A stretch of DNA of 64,000 nt from NCBI RefSeq assembly GCF_900109725.1, contig NZ_FOBC01000007.1, positions 1-64,000 of the forward strand, written 5' to 3'. The position numbers and the translations under genes are program-made. Shown one piece after another: positions 36,248-45,025 of this stretch. The notes below the pieces were generated by a model, which worked only from the letters and a program-made list of their open reading frames with translations, had not been told where the DNA came from and made no database searches. How positions within the stretch are numbered: position 1 is the stretch's first letter; each line of letters starts with the position of its first letter. Source of the stretch: Halomonas daqiaonensis (GTDB lineage: Bacteria > Pseudomonadota > Gammaproteobacteria > Pseudomonadales > Halomonadaceae).

Positions 36248-36318
36248 ATGGCGAGTGGATTACCTTGTAGAATCAGGATGTTCCAGCCAGAACACGATTC
36301 AAGAGGACCACTCGCCAT
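36248..36318 (+). promoter_or_regulatory. Inverted repeat covering the transposase start codon
   Basis: ATGGCGAGTGG (36248-36258) and CCACTCGCCAT (36308-36318) are perfect inverted 11-mers. In a transcript entering from outside, the right arm would hide the transposase ATG (36317-36319). This is a known way for insertion sequences to block expression from read-through. Confidence 0.55.
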
Positions 36319-37696
36319 GGGTGAAAGCTTATCCACCTGGACTCCCTCCTGCAACGGGTCCATCCGCGTCGAGATGAGCGGTCAGCGCACCAGCAGCGAT
36401 AGCGGTGCTCTGCTGCTGCGCGAAGCGCTCGACAACAGCGGTGTCATTGACGCGCTGGAGGACCATCTGGCCGATCGCCGCGACCCCCAACGCGTCCGCC
36501 ATTCACTGGCCAGCTAAGTTCGTACCGTGGTGCTGCAACGGGCCATGGGCTGGATCGATCTCAGCGATACCGACACGCTGCGACGGGATCCGGTCTGGCA
36601 ACTGGCGTGCAGCGATGCGCGGGGGACAACGCCATTGGCGCAGGACCGACCGTCTCAAGCCACGCTGTCGCGCTTGCTGACGTGCCTTGGACACAACGAC
36701 AACATCGATATCGTGCACGAAGGCCTGCTGCGGCTGGCCATCTGGCGCTTGACCTCGCTGAATGGCGGCGAGCGCCCCACGCAGCTGACGCTGGACATCG
36801 ACGGCCTGCCGATCGAGGTCCACGGCCATCAGGGCGGCTCGGCCTACCATGGTCATGTCGGCGCACGGATCTATTCGCCACTAATTGCCTCGCTGGCCGA
36901 GACCGGCGACATGGTCGGTGGCTTGCTGCGCGAGGGCAACGCCGGCCCGGCCGAGAACGCCGACACCTGGATTCCGCACCTGGTGCGTCGGCTCAACGAG
37001 AGCACCGGCGCCAGTGTTCGGGTGCGCATTGATGCGGGCTTCACCAACAACGACACGCTGGAAGCCCTGGAAGAGCGCGGCATCGAATACCTGGGACGGC
37101 TGCGCAGTCACTCAGGCCTCCAGAAGCTGGCGGCGCCGTACCTGAAACGGCCTCGAGGCCGCCCGCCCGAGCAACCTCGGGAGTGGTGCCACGATCTTGA
37201 GTATCAAGCCGGTTCCTGGCCAACGCCACGCCGCGTGGTGCTGGTGGTGCAGGAACGCCCCGATGATCTACTGCTGCATGCCTTCTTCCTGGTCACCAAC
37301 CTCGGCAAGTTCGACTGGCCACCGCAGAAGGTCCTGGCGCTCTACCGCAAGCGCGGTAGCGCCGAGGCCCACATGGGTGAGGTGAAGTCGGCGCTCGACG
37401 TGCACCTCTCCTCGACGGATCGTGGCGCCTCCACCGTCCAGGACGTGATGGCCCGCAACGAGGTGAGTCTGCTGCTGAGCCTCTGCGCCTACCAAGTGCT
37501 GCATGGCCTGCGTTGCCTGCTGGTCAGGCAAACCCGACAGGGGTGGAGCCTGATGCGGATGCGCGAGCAGGTGCTCAAGGTCGCGGCGACGTTATCGCTG
37601 CACGCTCGGCGCATCACGGTTCACCTCGGCGATGCCGCTGACAAATGGTGGCCCACCTTGCTGAAGGGACTGCCGAGGCTGACGGCTCTGGCCTGA
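36317..37696 (+). pseudogene. IS1380-family transposase with internal TAA stop
   Basis: The frame from ATG 36317 reads MGESLSTWTPSCNGSI, stops at TAA (36515-36517, codon 67), and continues in the same frame from VRTVVLQRAMGWIDLSDTD to LKGLPRLTALA at 37696. Apart from this codon the protein is complete at about 459 codons. It contains the DDE-type parts LTLDIDGLPIEVHG (first D), RIDAGFTNNDTLEALEERG (second D) and KRGSAEAHMGEVKS (E). A single base change (for example CAA to TAA) explains the break. The downstream part (36527-37696) could start internally but lacks the N-terminal domain. Confidence 0.85.
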
Positions 37697-37930
37697 CACC
37701 CGGCAACACCACAACGCACGCATCAGGAAAGGCGACCACCACGAAGGTCGACGGACACGGCTGCGCCGACGCTCGACATTGATGCTTATAAGCTATGGAT
37801 AACTGCTTTTAAATCCAAGTAGGGAATAAATCATCCAGCGATCAAGCGGCTCGATGACGTTGAAGCGGATCGGGGCCGGCAACACCTCGGTTCAACCCCC
37901 GCATTCGGCACCCTGATGAATGAGGGGGGG

Positions 37931-38083
37931 GTAGTGCATCCGCTCTTGCTCGATATCGAAGATCCAGACCGGGGTCTGGAGCCGATCGAGAAGGGGGTCG
38001 TGGCCGCGGATAGCCGACTGGGAAGCGTTATGAAAGGAGGTCATGAGAGGCAGGATCTTGGTGGTTGCCGCAGTATCCGCCAT
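37931..38083 (-). pseudogene. PAS-GGDEF diguanylate cyclase, 5' fragment beyond the IS
   Basis: The minus-strand frame starts MADTAATTKILPLMTSFHNA and reaches PVWIFDIEQERMHY, where the IS begins. Joining it to the other side across one GTAGT copy gives ERMHYANTAALKLWG in frame, a normal PAS-domain start. A second possible ATG begins MTSFHNASQ. Past the IS border the frame reads only IS sequence before stopping. Confidence 0.85.
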
Positions 38084-38111
38084 CTCTGGTCAATCAGCGC
38101 GGATTCCCGTT

Positions 38112-38127
38112 GTTACAGAGTTGTAAC
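38112..38127. promoter_or_regulatory. GTTACA-N4-TGTAAC operator-like palindrome
   Basis: A perfect inverted repeat GTTACAGAGTTGTAAC lies between the disrupted cyclase (minus) and the CDGSH fusion gene (plus). It could serve either as an operator. The rest of the 38084-38402 gap shows no gene, terminator or clear promoter that I can see. Confidence 0.45.
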
Positions 38128-38402
38128 TTTACCATCCAACGGCCAGTACATCAGCCACCTTGTGCCGCAGACTTTGGTACCCCGACGTTGGTCGTCATCT
38201 TGTCCAGCGCGTCATGGGTGCTGTCGGAGGGTTGATGGCGCGCGAGGGCGACTCGTCGCCTGCTGTGTCACCATGACCGGCAGGATGTGTGCCAGGAGAG
38301 TCGAGGGCCTTGCGCCTCAGGGTGTCGAAAGCAGGCACCTGACACACCATCGCGCCGGGTTGCCCGTGTCGCCGGCGCCAAACCGACCAGGAGTGAGTCC
38401 TC

Positions 38403-39983
38403 ATGAGCAATCCCATTATCGCCGACAACAAGCCCGCCAAGGTGACCCTGACCAAAGGCAAGGAGTACGCGTTCTGCCGCTGCGGGCGTTCCGCCGACCA
38501 GCCGTTCTGCGACGGTTCCCACGCCGGCACCGGCTTCACGCCCAAGAGCTTCGTGGCGAAGAAGGATGGCGAGGCCGTGCTCTGCCAGTGCAAGCACACC
38601 GCCGATGCGCCCTTCTGCGACGGGACTCACAAGAAGTTCGATGACGACCAGGTGGGCAAGGAGGCGCCCGACGAGGCGAAAGACGCCGCTGACGAGGGCC
38701 CGGAGGCGAAAGATGCCTCCGACAAGGCCCCGGAGGCAGAGGCCACCCGGGAAGAGCCTACGGTGGCATTCATCCACGAGTTGGCCCGGGAAGGCTTGAA
38801 GAAGATGGGCCCCCACGGCCCGACCACCGCCATGGGGGTGCCGCGACACACCCTGCCGCACTGGGACGACCTGCAGATCATGGCCGCCCAACTGGCGACC
38901 CAGCCGCTGATGGAGGATGCCGAGGTCGCCACCGAGCTGGTCATCGGCCCGGAGGCAAGGAAACCGCTGACCCTGAGCATGCCGCTGTTCGTCTCGGACA
39001 TGAGCTTCGGCGCCCTCTCCGAGGAGGCCAAGATTGCCCTGGCCCGCGGCGCCGAGCTGGCCGGTACCGGGATCTGTTCCGGAGAAGGTGGCATGCTGCC
39101 GGAGGAGCAGCAGGAGAATTCCCGCTACTTCTATGAGCTGGCCAGCGCCCAGTTCGGCTACCGGGAGGAGTTGCTGGAAAAGGTCCAGGCCTTCCATTTC
39201 AAGGGCGGGCAGGGGGCCAAGACCGGCATTGGCGGCCACCTGCCGGGTAACAAGAACACCGGCAAGATCTCCCAGGTGCGCGGCATCCCGGAAGGTGAAC
39301 CCGCGACCTCGCCTCCCACCTTCCAGGACCTGCACTCGGTGCAGGATTTCCGGCACTTCGCCGACCGGGTGCGGGAGGTAACCGGTGGCATTCCGGTGGG
39401 CTTCAAGCTCAGCGCTAACCACATCGAGCGGGATGTCCAGTTCGCTCTCGATGCGGGTGCCGACTATCTCATCCTCGATGGCCGCGGCGGGGCCACCGGG
39501 GCGGCGCCGGAGCTCTTCCGCGACCATATCAGCGTGCCCACCATTCCGGCCCTGGCGCGCGCCCGTCGCCATCTGGACGAGCAGGGCGCCAGTGGCCGGG
39601 TCACCCTGATCGTCACCGGCGGGTTGCGGGTGCCGAGCGACTTCGTCAAGGCCATGGCCCTGGGAGCGGACGGCATCGCCATCGCCAACAGCGCCATCCA
39701 ATCGATCGGCTGCGTGGCCGCCCGGATCTGCAACACCAACAACTGTCCGGCCGGCGTCGCCACCCAGCGGGAGGACCTGCGCCAGCGGCTGAATGTCGAC
39801 AAGTCCGCGCACCAGCTACAGAATTTCCTCGAGGCCTCCGTCTCGCTGATGCAGGTCATGGCGCGGGCCTGTGGCCACGATAGCCTCTCCAAGTTAAATC
39901 GCGAAGACCTGGCCACCTGGCATCGCGAGATGGCCCTGCTGAGCGGGGTTCGGTATGCGGGCGTGCTAGACCCGCGCGGCTGA
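38403..39983 (+). CDS. Double CDGSH iron-sulfur / glutamate-synthase-type FMN oxidoreductase fusion
   Basis: A 526-residue protein. Two CDGSH [2Fe-2S] motifs lie at the start, each with three Cys and one His: C25, C27, C36, H40 in CRCGRSADQPFCDGSH, and C61, C63, C72, H76 in CQCKHTADAPFCDGTH. An acidic linker (about 80-120) leads to a GltB-like FMN-binding TIM barrel (about 150-500) with MSFGALSEEAKIALARGAELAG, KTGIGGHLPG, DGRGGATGAAPE and the cysteine-rich CNTNNCPAGVATQ that holds the 3Fe-4S cluster in glutamate synthase. The glutaminase domain is absent, so it is not a glutamate synthase itself. The substrate is unknown; electrons may pass from the CDGSH part to FMN (inference). GGAG precedes the ATG. 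Confidence 0.85.
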   Translation: MSNPIIADNKPAKVTLTKGKEYAFCRCGRSADQPFCDGSHAGTGFTPKSFVAKKDGEAVLCQCKHTADAPFCDGTHKKFDDDQVGKEAPDEAKDAADEGPEAKDASDKAPEAEATREEPTVAFIHELAREGLKKMGPHGPTTAMGVPRHTLPHWDDLQIMAAQLATQPLMEDAEVATELVIGPEARKPLTLSMPLFVSDMSFGALSEEAKIALARGAELAGTGICSGEGGMLPEEQQENSRYFYELASAQFGYREELLEKVQAFHFKGGQGAKTGIGGHLPGNKNTGKISQVRGIPEGEPATSPPTFQDLHSVQDFRHFADRVREVTGGIPVGFKLSANHIERDVQFALDAGADYLILDGRGGATGAAPELFRDHISVPTIPALARARRHLDEQGASGRVTLIVTGGLRVPSDFVKAMALGADGIAIANSAIQSIGCVAARICNTNNCPAGVATQREDLRQRLNVDKSAHQLQNFLEASVSLMQVMARACGHDSLSKLNREDLATWHREMALLSGVRYAGVLDPRG

Positions 39984-40172
39984 GGGCGGAAACCCCGATC
40001 TGCATGCTGATGGCGTGAGGAGGTGTCAGCCCAGGGGACCCTTGCATCACGAAGGTTCTGTCATCCGCGGCGGGAGGTCCGGAGGGTAGCCGACGGGCAC
40101 CCTGCCGCATGGTGGACCCTGGGCATGTCGACTATCGTCAAGGGAGGGAGCAGGGTTCTGAGAGGTCGCATC

Positions 40173-40733
40173 ATGGAGCGCATCCGGCATATCCATGCCA
40201 TCACCAAGCGCCTGATCGTCATGACGACGGTGGCGGTTGCCGTGCTGGGAGGGGTCTTCGCGCTGACCTTCTTCTTCAATCAACGGTTTCTGGTGACCTG
40301 GGCGGTGCCCCTGTGCGGCATCATCGGGGGGTTCGTCAGTATCCAGCAACGTCTGAACAAGGTTGCGGACGAAGAGCTCGCCTTGCTGAATGCCTCCTGG
40401 TTCCAGATCCTGCTGGTGCCCATCTTCGGCGGGGTGTTCGCCCTGGTGCTCTATCTGGTGTTCCTCTCCGGCATCGTATCGGGCGATCTCTTTCCCGCGT
40501 TCTCGTTCCCGAATCAGGACGATATCGAAGAGGGCGAGGATTTCATGCTGCACATCTTCCAGAAGACCTACCCGAGCTCCGGGCCGGATCTGGCCAAGCT
40601 GCTGTTCTGGTCGTTCGTGGCGGGCTTTTCGGAACGCTTCGTGCCCCAACTGATCAGTACGGTCACCTCGTCGGTGTCCGAGGTATCCGGGGTGAGCGAG
40701 AGAGACGAGCGGGATGACTCGGCAGAGCGCTGA
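40173..40733 (+). CDS. Hypothetical inner-membrane protein
   Basis: 186 residues with three or four hydrophobic segments: LIVMTTVAVAVLGGVFALTFFF, WAVPLCGIIGGFV, ILLVPIFGGVFALVLYLVF, and a C-terminal LLFWSFVAGFSERFVPQLISTV. I do not recognise a named family. The ATG at 40173 has GAGG eight bases upstream; the frame is open from 40023, but the extra residues are charged and unlikely. It is downstream of the CDGSH fusion and convergent with the oxidoreductase gene. Confidence 0.65.
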   Translation: MERIRHIHAITKRLIVMTTVAVAVLGGVFALTFFFNQRFLVTWAVPLCGIIGGFVSIQQRLNKVADEELALLNASWFQILLVPIFGGVFALVLYLVFLSGIVSGDLFPAFSFPNQDDIEEGEDFMLHIFQKTYPSSGPDLAKLLFWSFVAGFSERFVPQLISTVTSSVSEVSGVSERDERDDSAER

Positions 40734-40763
40734 TGGGCTTCTCGCCCATCAGCCAGGGGTCGT

Positions 40764-41762
40764 TCAGAGCCGTACCAGCATCTTGCCGGTGTTGGCGCCC
40801 TCGAACAGCGCCAGGAAGGCGCCCGGAGTGCGCTCGAGTCCCTCCTCGACGGTCTCCTCGTAGTCGATCTCGCCCTTGGCGACCCGCGGGCCAACTTCTT
40901 TCAGGAAGCTTGGATAGTCGTCCCAGTGATCGAAGATGATGAAGCCCTGCATGCGCAGGCGCTGGATCAGCACCATGGCCAGGTTGCTCGGCCCCGGCTC
41001 CGGCTTCTCGGCGTTGTAGCGGGCGATCATTCCGCATACGGCGATGCGACCGCCGATCCGCAGGGTGTTGAGGGCCGCTTCGAGGCAGACACCGCCGACG
41101 TTCTCATAGTAGACATCGAAGCCCTCCGGGCAGGCCGATTTGAGCGCCTCGGTCAGCTGCTGGGTGTCCCTGTCGCGGTAGCTGACCGCCTTGATGCCGT
41201 GGGATTCCAGCCACTCGAGCTTCTCGGGCGCCCCGGCGATGCCGACCACGGTGCCGCCCTTGGCCTTGGCCAGCTGCACGGCCAGTGAACCCACCGCACC
41301 GCTGGCGGCGCTGACCAGCACGTTGTCGCCGTCGCGCATCTCGGCGATCCGGTTCAGGCCCGTCCAGGCGGTCATGCCCGGCATGCCGAGCACGCCGAGG
41401 TAGGCCTGCTCCGGGACCTCGATGCTCGGCAGCGACTCGACCTGGTCGCCCGGCAACTGGGCGATGTCCCGCCAGCCGGCCATGTGCCGGACCTTGTCGC
41501 CCACGGCCAGGCGGGAGTCCCGCGACTCGATCACTTCACCCACTGCGGCGCCTTCCAGCGGCTCACCGATGACGAAGGGGTCGATGTAGGTCTTCACGCC
41601 GCTCATCCGCCCGCGCATGTAGGGGTCCACCGACAGCCAGGTGTTGCGGATTCGCACCTCGCCCTCGGCCAGGTCGGATAGCTCGGCTTCGTGCAGCTCG
41701 AACAGCTCGCGCCCCGGCGTGCCCTGGGGGAAGTCGTTGATGGTGAAGTAGCGTGATTGCAT
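40764..41762 (-). CDS. NADP-dependent MDR oxidoreductase (CurA/leukotriene B4 dehydrogenase type)
   Basis: A 332-residue zinc-free medium-chain reductase. Visible motifs are WLSVDPYMRGRMS and MPGMTAWTGL (substrate-side), the NADP loop VSAASGAVGSLAVQLAKAKGG, and FDVYYENVGG followed by ICGMIARYN-like GGRIAVCGMIARYN. These are typical of YncB/CurA and prostaglandin reductase-like enzymes that reduce activated alkenes. AAGGA precedes ATG 41762; the frame is open to 42029 without further homology. Confidence 0.9.
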   Translation of the reverse strand: MQSRYFTINDFPQGTPGRELFELHEAELSDLAEGEVRIRNTWLSVDPYMRGRMSGVKTYIDPFVIGEPLEGAAVGEVIESRDSRLAVGDKVRHMAGWRDIAQLPGDQVESLPSIEVPEQAYLGVLGMPGMTAWTGLNRIAEMRDGDNVLVSAASGAVGSLAVQLAKAKGGTVVGIAGAPEKLEWLESHGIKAVSYRDRDTQQLTEALKSACPEGFDVYYENVGGVCLEAALNTLRIGGRIAVCGMIARYNAEKPEPGPSNLAMVLIQRLRMQGFIIFDHWDDYPSFLKEVGPRVAKGEIDYEETVEEGLERTPGAFLALFEGANTGKMLVRL

Positions 41763-41885
41763 GCTGTCCTTCCTTGATGTCGCGGAAAATCCGACCAGTC
41801 TAGGGTAGATGGCGGGTCGCAGGCCAATTGCTGCTGCCGTGGCTGGACTAGGCTGGTGGATGAGCCGCGGATCGCGAGGATGCCG

Positions 41886-42743
41886 ATGAGTGATTTCCAT
41901 CCCCTGTTGCGCCTGTTCCTCTGGCTGCTGCTGGCCTACGCCATGCTGGTGATGGTGGCCTGCGCCTTCCAGGGCCGGTTGCTCTATCAGCCGCATGCGG
42001 GCGGGCGTGAATATCTTGCCACTCCGCAAGATCGCGGGCTGGAATATGAGCCGGTCACCCTACGAACCGACGATGGTCTGCGCCTGGCTGCCTGGTGGGT
42101 GCCGGCTCGGACGGCACGGGGCAACCTGCTGTTCCTGCATGGCAATGCCGGCAATATCTCCCACCGCCTGGACTCGATCGAACAGTTCCATCGCCTGGGA
42201 CTTTCGGTGCTGATCCTCGATTACCGCGGCTACGGGCAAAGCGAGGGTAGCCCCTCGGAGGCGGGCACGGCCCTCGATGCTCGGGCCGGTTGGCGCTGGT
42301 TGCGCGAGACGGCCGACCTGGCACCCGATGAGATCGTGGTGTTCGGTCGTTCGCTGGGGGCCGCCGTTGCCGCAGGGCTGACTGCGGAGCTGCAGGACGA
42401 CTCGCGGCCGGTGGCCCTGATACTCGAATCGCCGTTCCGTTCGGTTCCAGAGCTGGCCCAGCGGCTCTATCCCATCCTGCCGGCCCGTTGGCTGTCGCGG
42501 TTCGACTATGACACCGTCTCCCGTGTGGCGAAGGTCCAGGCCCCGTTACTGGTGATCCACAGCCGGGAGGATGACATCATCCCCTTTGCCGAGGGCGAAG
42601 CCGTCCACGCGGCGGCGTCGGAACCCAAGCGAATGCTGGAGATCAGCGGGGGGCACAATACCGGCTACCTGGAGAGCGAGCCACGCTATCTGCAAGGAAT
42701 CGATGCCTTCCTGACCGAGGAGGCGGGGCTGCCCCGGGAGTGA
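41886..42743 (+). CDS. Membrane-anchored alpha/beta hydrolase (BEM46/YfhR type)
   Basis: 285 residues. An N-terminal TM anchor (LLRLFLWLLLAYAMLVMVACAF) precedes an alpha/beta hydrolase domain with the oxyanion region LFLHGNAGNISHR, the nucleophile elbow GRSLGAAVA (serine), an acid in HSREDDIIP, and the catalytic histidine in ISGGHNTGYL. This layout is typical of BEM46/YfhR-like serine hydrolases; the substrate is unknown. ATG 41886 has GAGG upstream; upstream ATGs at 41856 and 41880 are less well spaced. Confidence 0.85.
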   Translation: MSDFHPLLRLFLWLLLAYAMLVMVACAFQGRLLYQPHAGGREYLATPQDRGLEYEPVTLRTDDGLRLAAWWVPARTARGNLLFLHGNAGNISHRLDSIEQFHRLGLSVLILDYRGYGQSEGSPSEAGTALDARAGWRWLRETADLAPDEIVVFGRSLGAAVAAGLTAELQDDSRPVALILESPFRSVPELAQRLYPILPARWLSRFDYDTVSRVAKVQAPLLVIHSREDDIIPFAEGEAVHAAASEPKRMLEISGGHNTGYLESEPRYLQGIDAFLTEEAGLPRE

Positions 42744-42948
42744 AAGTGTGCACAGCCATCCAGCTTTGTATACCGTGTTGAGGCCTCCGCTGCTGCACAG
42801 CACCGGAATGTTCGATCCTCTTCATCTGTTCCGTTTTGTCGGGCCTCGCCAAGGTATCATAGCGCTATCCGGAAGCTCGACCACGCCCTCACTATCGAAT
42901 GGCAGGGTGGCTGAAGCGGAAAATCAGACCCTATAGCGGGTCGAAACG

Positions 42949-44946
42949 ATGAGTCGAAAGTCAAGGAACCATGGCGTCATGAATACCCATAACCCCGCCG
43001 ACGATATCCATCCCCTGGCCGAGCAGTTCGATGCGGCACTGACGCGTTTCGAGTTGGCCCGTCAGCAGGAGCCCAAGCCGCCCAGGGCCGAGGTGCTCGA
43101 GGCGGCCAGGATGCTGATGGCTACCCCCGGAGGGCTGGATGCCCTCTATGGCCGGGTGGCCGCGATCGAGGCCGCTGGGGTCTTCGTCCACAGCGACTGG
43201 GGACAACCCGCCATCCTTCAGCCTGCCCTGGCCGTGCGAACGCTGCGACAGGGGGATCCGGGCTATACGGTCATCGAGGCCTTGAGCGAGATCCGCTTGC
43301 TTGCCGTGGTAATGGGCGATTACTTCCACCCCGGTATCTCCGCCGAGCAGGCACTGAATTTCCTCACCCAGGTGATGGCGCTGAACCTGGACCTGCTGTC
43401 CGGGCAGATGACCGAAGCCGACCGCGAGCGTCCCAAGGAGCTGGGCGTCATCGTCCACTCCCTCTACGAATACCAACTGGATCGACTGGGCTACGAGAGC
43501 ATCCTCGAGAGCCTGGTGGGCGAGGTCCAGCGGCTGCTGGCCCAGCGCCCGGTCCAGACGGACAGCATCAAGGAGATGATCAGCCAGATCGCCCTCTGCC
43601 TGTTCGATCCCGAGATCGACACCGACGGCATGCACAGCGCCGCTCGCCTCGTCAGTGCCCTCTTCGGCCCGACCAAAGGATGTCGCGAGGATCCGGGGCT
43701 GGCGGTCTATGCTCGGCGCCTGGGGACCATGGACGACGCGACCCTGGCCGAGGAGGCGGCGGATTTCGCCCGGGCGATGCACGAGACCGGCCTGGTGTCG
43801 CCCTATCACCCTCTCTTCCTCCGCCATCTGCGCCATCAGCGCGATGACCTCATCCCCGCAGCCCTGGGGTTGAGCATGACCGGCATCGATGTGCTGCAGT
43901 GCTACAGCCAGCTGGTGCATGCCCTGATTGACGAGGCGGTGTTTCCGGAAACCAGCCAGGCGGTCTATGGCCTGGCCATGTTGCTCGAGCGAGGTGCGCT
44001 CTTCTCGCATCCCGTCGCTTCGGGGCTGTGGCGCCAGATCACCCTGAAACTCTCCGTCGAGACCTCGGACAAGCTGGCCACCGTCTTCGGCGAGGCGCAG
44101 CCTCCCCGAGTCTTCCTGCTCGCCGGGGTACTCAGCCTGCTGGGTCAGCCACTGGGGGTGGGGCAGGGCAACAATCCCACCTGCCAGTCGGTGATCGGGA
44201 TTTCCATGTGGGCCGACAATGACGCCGATTACTTGCTGCAACTCGTCGCCTGGGCCGCGCGCGACGATGAGATCCTCCAGCGCTTCGAAGGCGAGCGGGT
44301 CTCCTCCCGGGGGCTGGAGGCGGGGCTCGCCAAGGAACCGCCGCTGGACGTGGATCCCGTGTCACTGCTATTGGTGCCGCATCTCGATCGCATCTACATC
44401 GAGATGGGCCGCTTGTGCGGTGAGCGTGACGATGACCTGCACCGCTGGATCAATCCCGAATTCTACGGCTGGTGGGTGGGTTACGGCTTTCGTGTCGTGG
44501 TCGATGTGCAGACCGGCCAAATCGAGGATTATGCGGCCTTTCTTCGTGACTTCTACGCCTGCTATCACCCCTACTACAACGGCAACCTGCCGGTGATTCA
44601 TCCCCAGCCCGCGGGGATCGCCGTCACCGATAGTGCCGCACGCCTGGTCGGTCGGCATGCGATCACCATCTTGCGGGTGGCGCTGGATTCGGACGGCGAG
44701 ATGCGTGTCTACTTCTACAATCCCAACAACGACAGCGGCCAGGACTGGGGCCAGGGAATCCATTGTGCGACCCAGGGTAACGGCGAACGCTACGGAGAGG
44801 CCTCCCTGCCTTTCGCCGAATTCGCCTCGCGAGCCTATGTGTTCCATTTCGATCCGCTGGAACTCGGTGACACAGAAGCGGTTCCGGAAGGGGAGGTGGC
44901 GCGCGTCATCGAACTCGGGCTCACCAGCTGGGCGGCGGATCTGTAA
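42949..44946 (+). CDS. Unrecognised 665-residue protein with a possible Cys-His-Asn triad
   Basis: No family is recognised. The N-terminal 400 residues are helical and acidic without TM segments or signal peptide. The C-terminal part has clearly shaped motifs: GNNPTCQSVIGISMWADND (C412), DSAARLVGRHAITILRVA (H570) and VYFYNPNNDSGQDWG (N591). Cys, then His, then Asn in this order and with a glutamine next to the Cys resembles papain-fold thiol enzymes, but this is pattern reading only. ATG 42979 (MNTHNPADD) is an alternative start. A single gene, followed by a stem-loop. Confidence 0.6.
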   Translation: MSRKSRNHGVMNTHNPADDIHPLAEQFDAALTRFELARQQEPKPPRAEVLEAARMLMATPGGLDALYGRVAAIEAAGVFVHSDWGQPAILQPALAVRTLRQGDPGYTVIEALSEIRLLAVVMGDYFHPGISAEQALNFLTQVMALNLDLLSGQMTEADRERPKELGVIVHSLYEYQLDRLGYESILESLVGEVQRLLAQRPVQTDSIKEMISQIALCLFDPEIDTDGMHSAARLVSALFGPTKGCREDPGLAVYARRLGTMDDATLAEEAADFARAMHETGLVSPYHPLFLRHLRHQRDDLIPAALGLSMTGIDVLQCYSQLVHALIDEAVFPETSQAVYGLAMLLERGALFSHPVASGLWRQITLKLSVETSDKLATVFGEAQPPRVFLLAGVLSLLGQPLGVGQGNNPTCQSVIGISMWADNDADYLLQLVAWAARDDEILQRFEGERVSSRGLEAGLAKEPPLDVDPVSLLLVPHLDRIYIEMGRLCGERDDDLHRWINPEFYGWWVGYGFRVVVDVQTGQIEDYAAFLRDFYACYHPYYNGNLPVIHPQPAGIAVTDSAARLVGRHAITILRVALDSDGEMRVYFYNPNNDSGQDWGQGIHCATQGNGERYGEASLPFAEFASRAYVFHFDPLELGDTEAVPEGEVARVIELGLTSWAADL

Positions 44947-44961
44947 ATCGGCGTAACGAAA

Positions 44962-44994
44962 ACACCCCATTCGACCTGAGGCCGAATGGGGTGT
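44962..44994 (-). terminator. Stem-loop between convergent genes; intrinsic terminator for the minus strand
   Basis: ACACCCCATTCG and CGAATGGGGTGT form a perfect 12-bp stem with a 9-nt loop. On the minus strand it is followed by TTTTCGTT, which fits termination of the 103-residue gene. On the plus strand no T run follows. Confidence 0.8.
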
Positions 44995-45025
44995 GGTGAC
45001 TGCACTTGCAGGTACGGTCACGGCC

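Larger units (their letters stand above)
36213..37930 (+). mobile_element. IS1380-family insertion sequence, complete (about 1.72 kb)
   Basis: The element is bounded by GTAGT duplications. Its terminal repeats are imperfect: left CCCGCCTAATTCACC (36213 on) and right, read inward, CCCCCCCTCATTCATC (37930 down), with about 18 of 24 aligned positions equal if one C is skipped. The length and single transposase fit the IS1380 family. It has inserted in the first PAS domain of a diguanylate cyclase gene. The right boundary could be off by one base because of the G run. Confidence 0.85.

Noticed and set aside
42840..42948. A tRNA-like pattern (GGGTGGCTGAAGCGG ... GGGTCGAAAC) before the 665-residue gene
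   Set aside because: No cloverleaf with a proper acceptor stem, anticodon arm or CCA end can be drawn.
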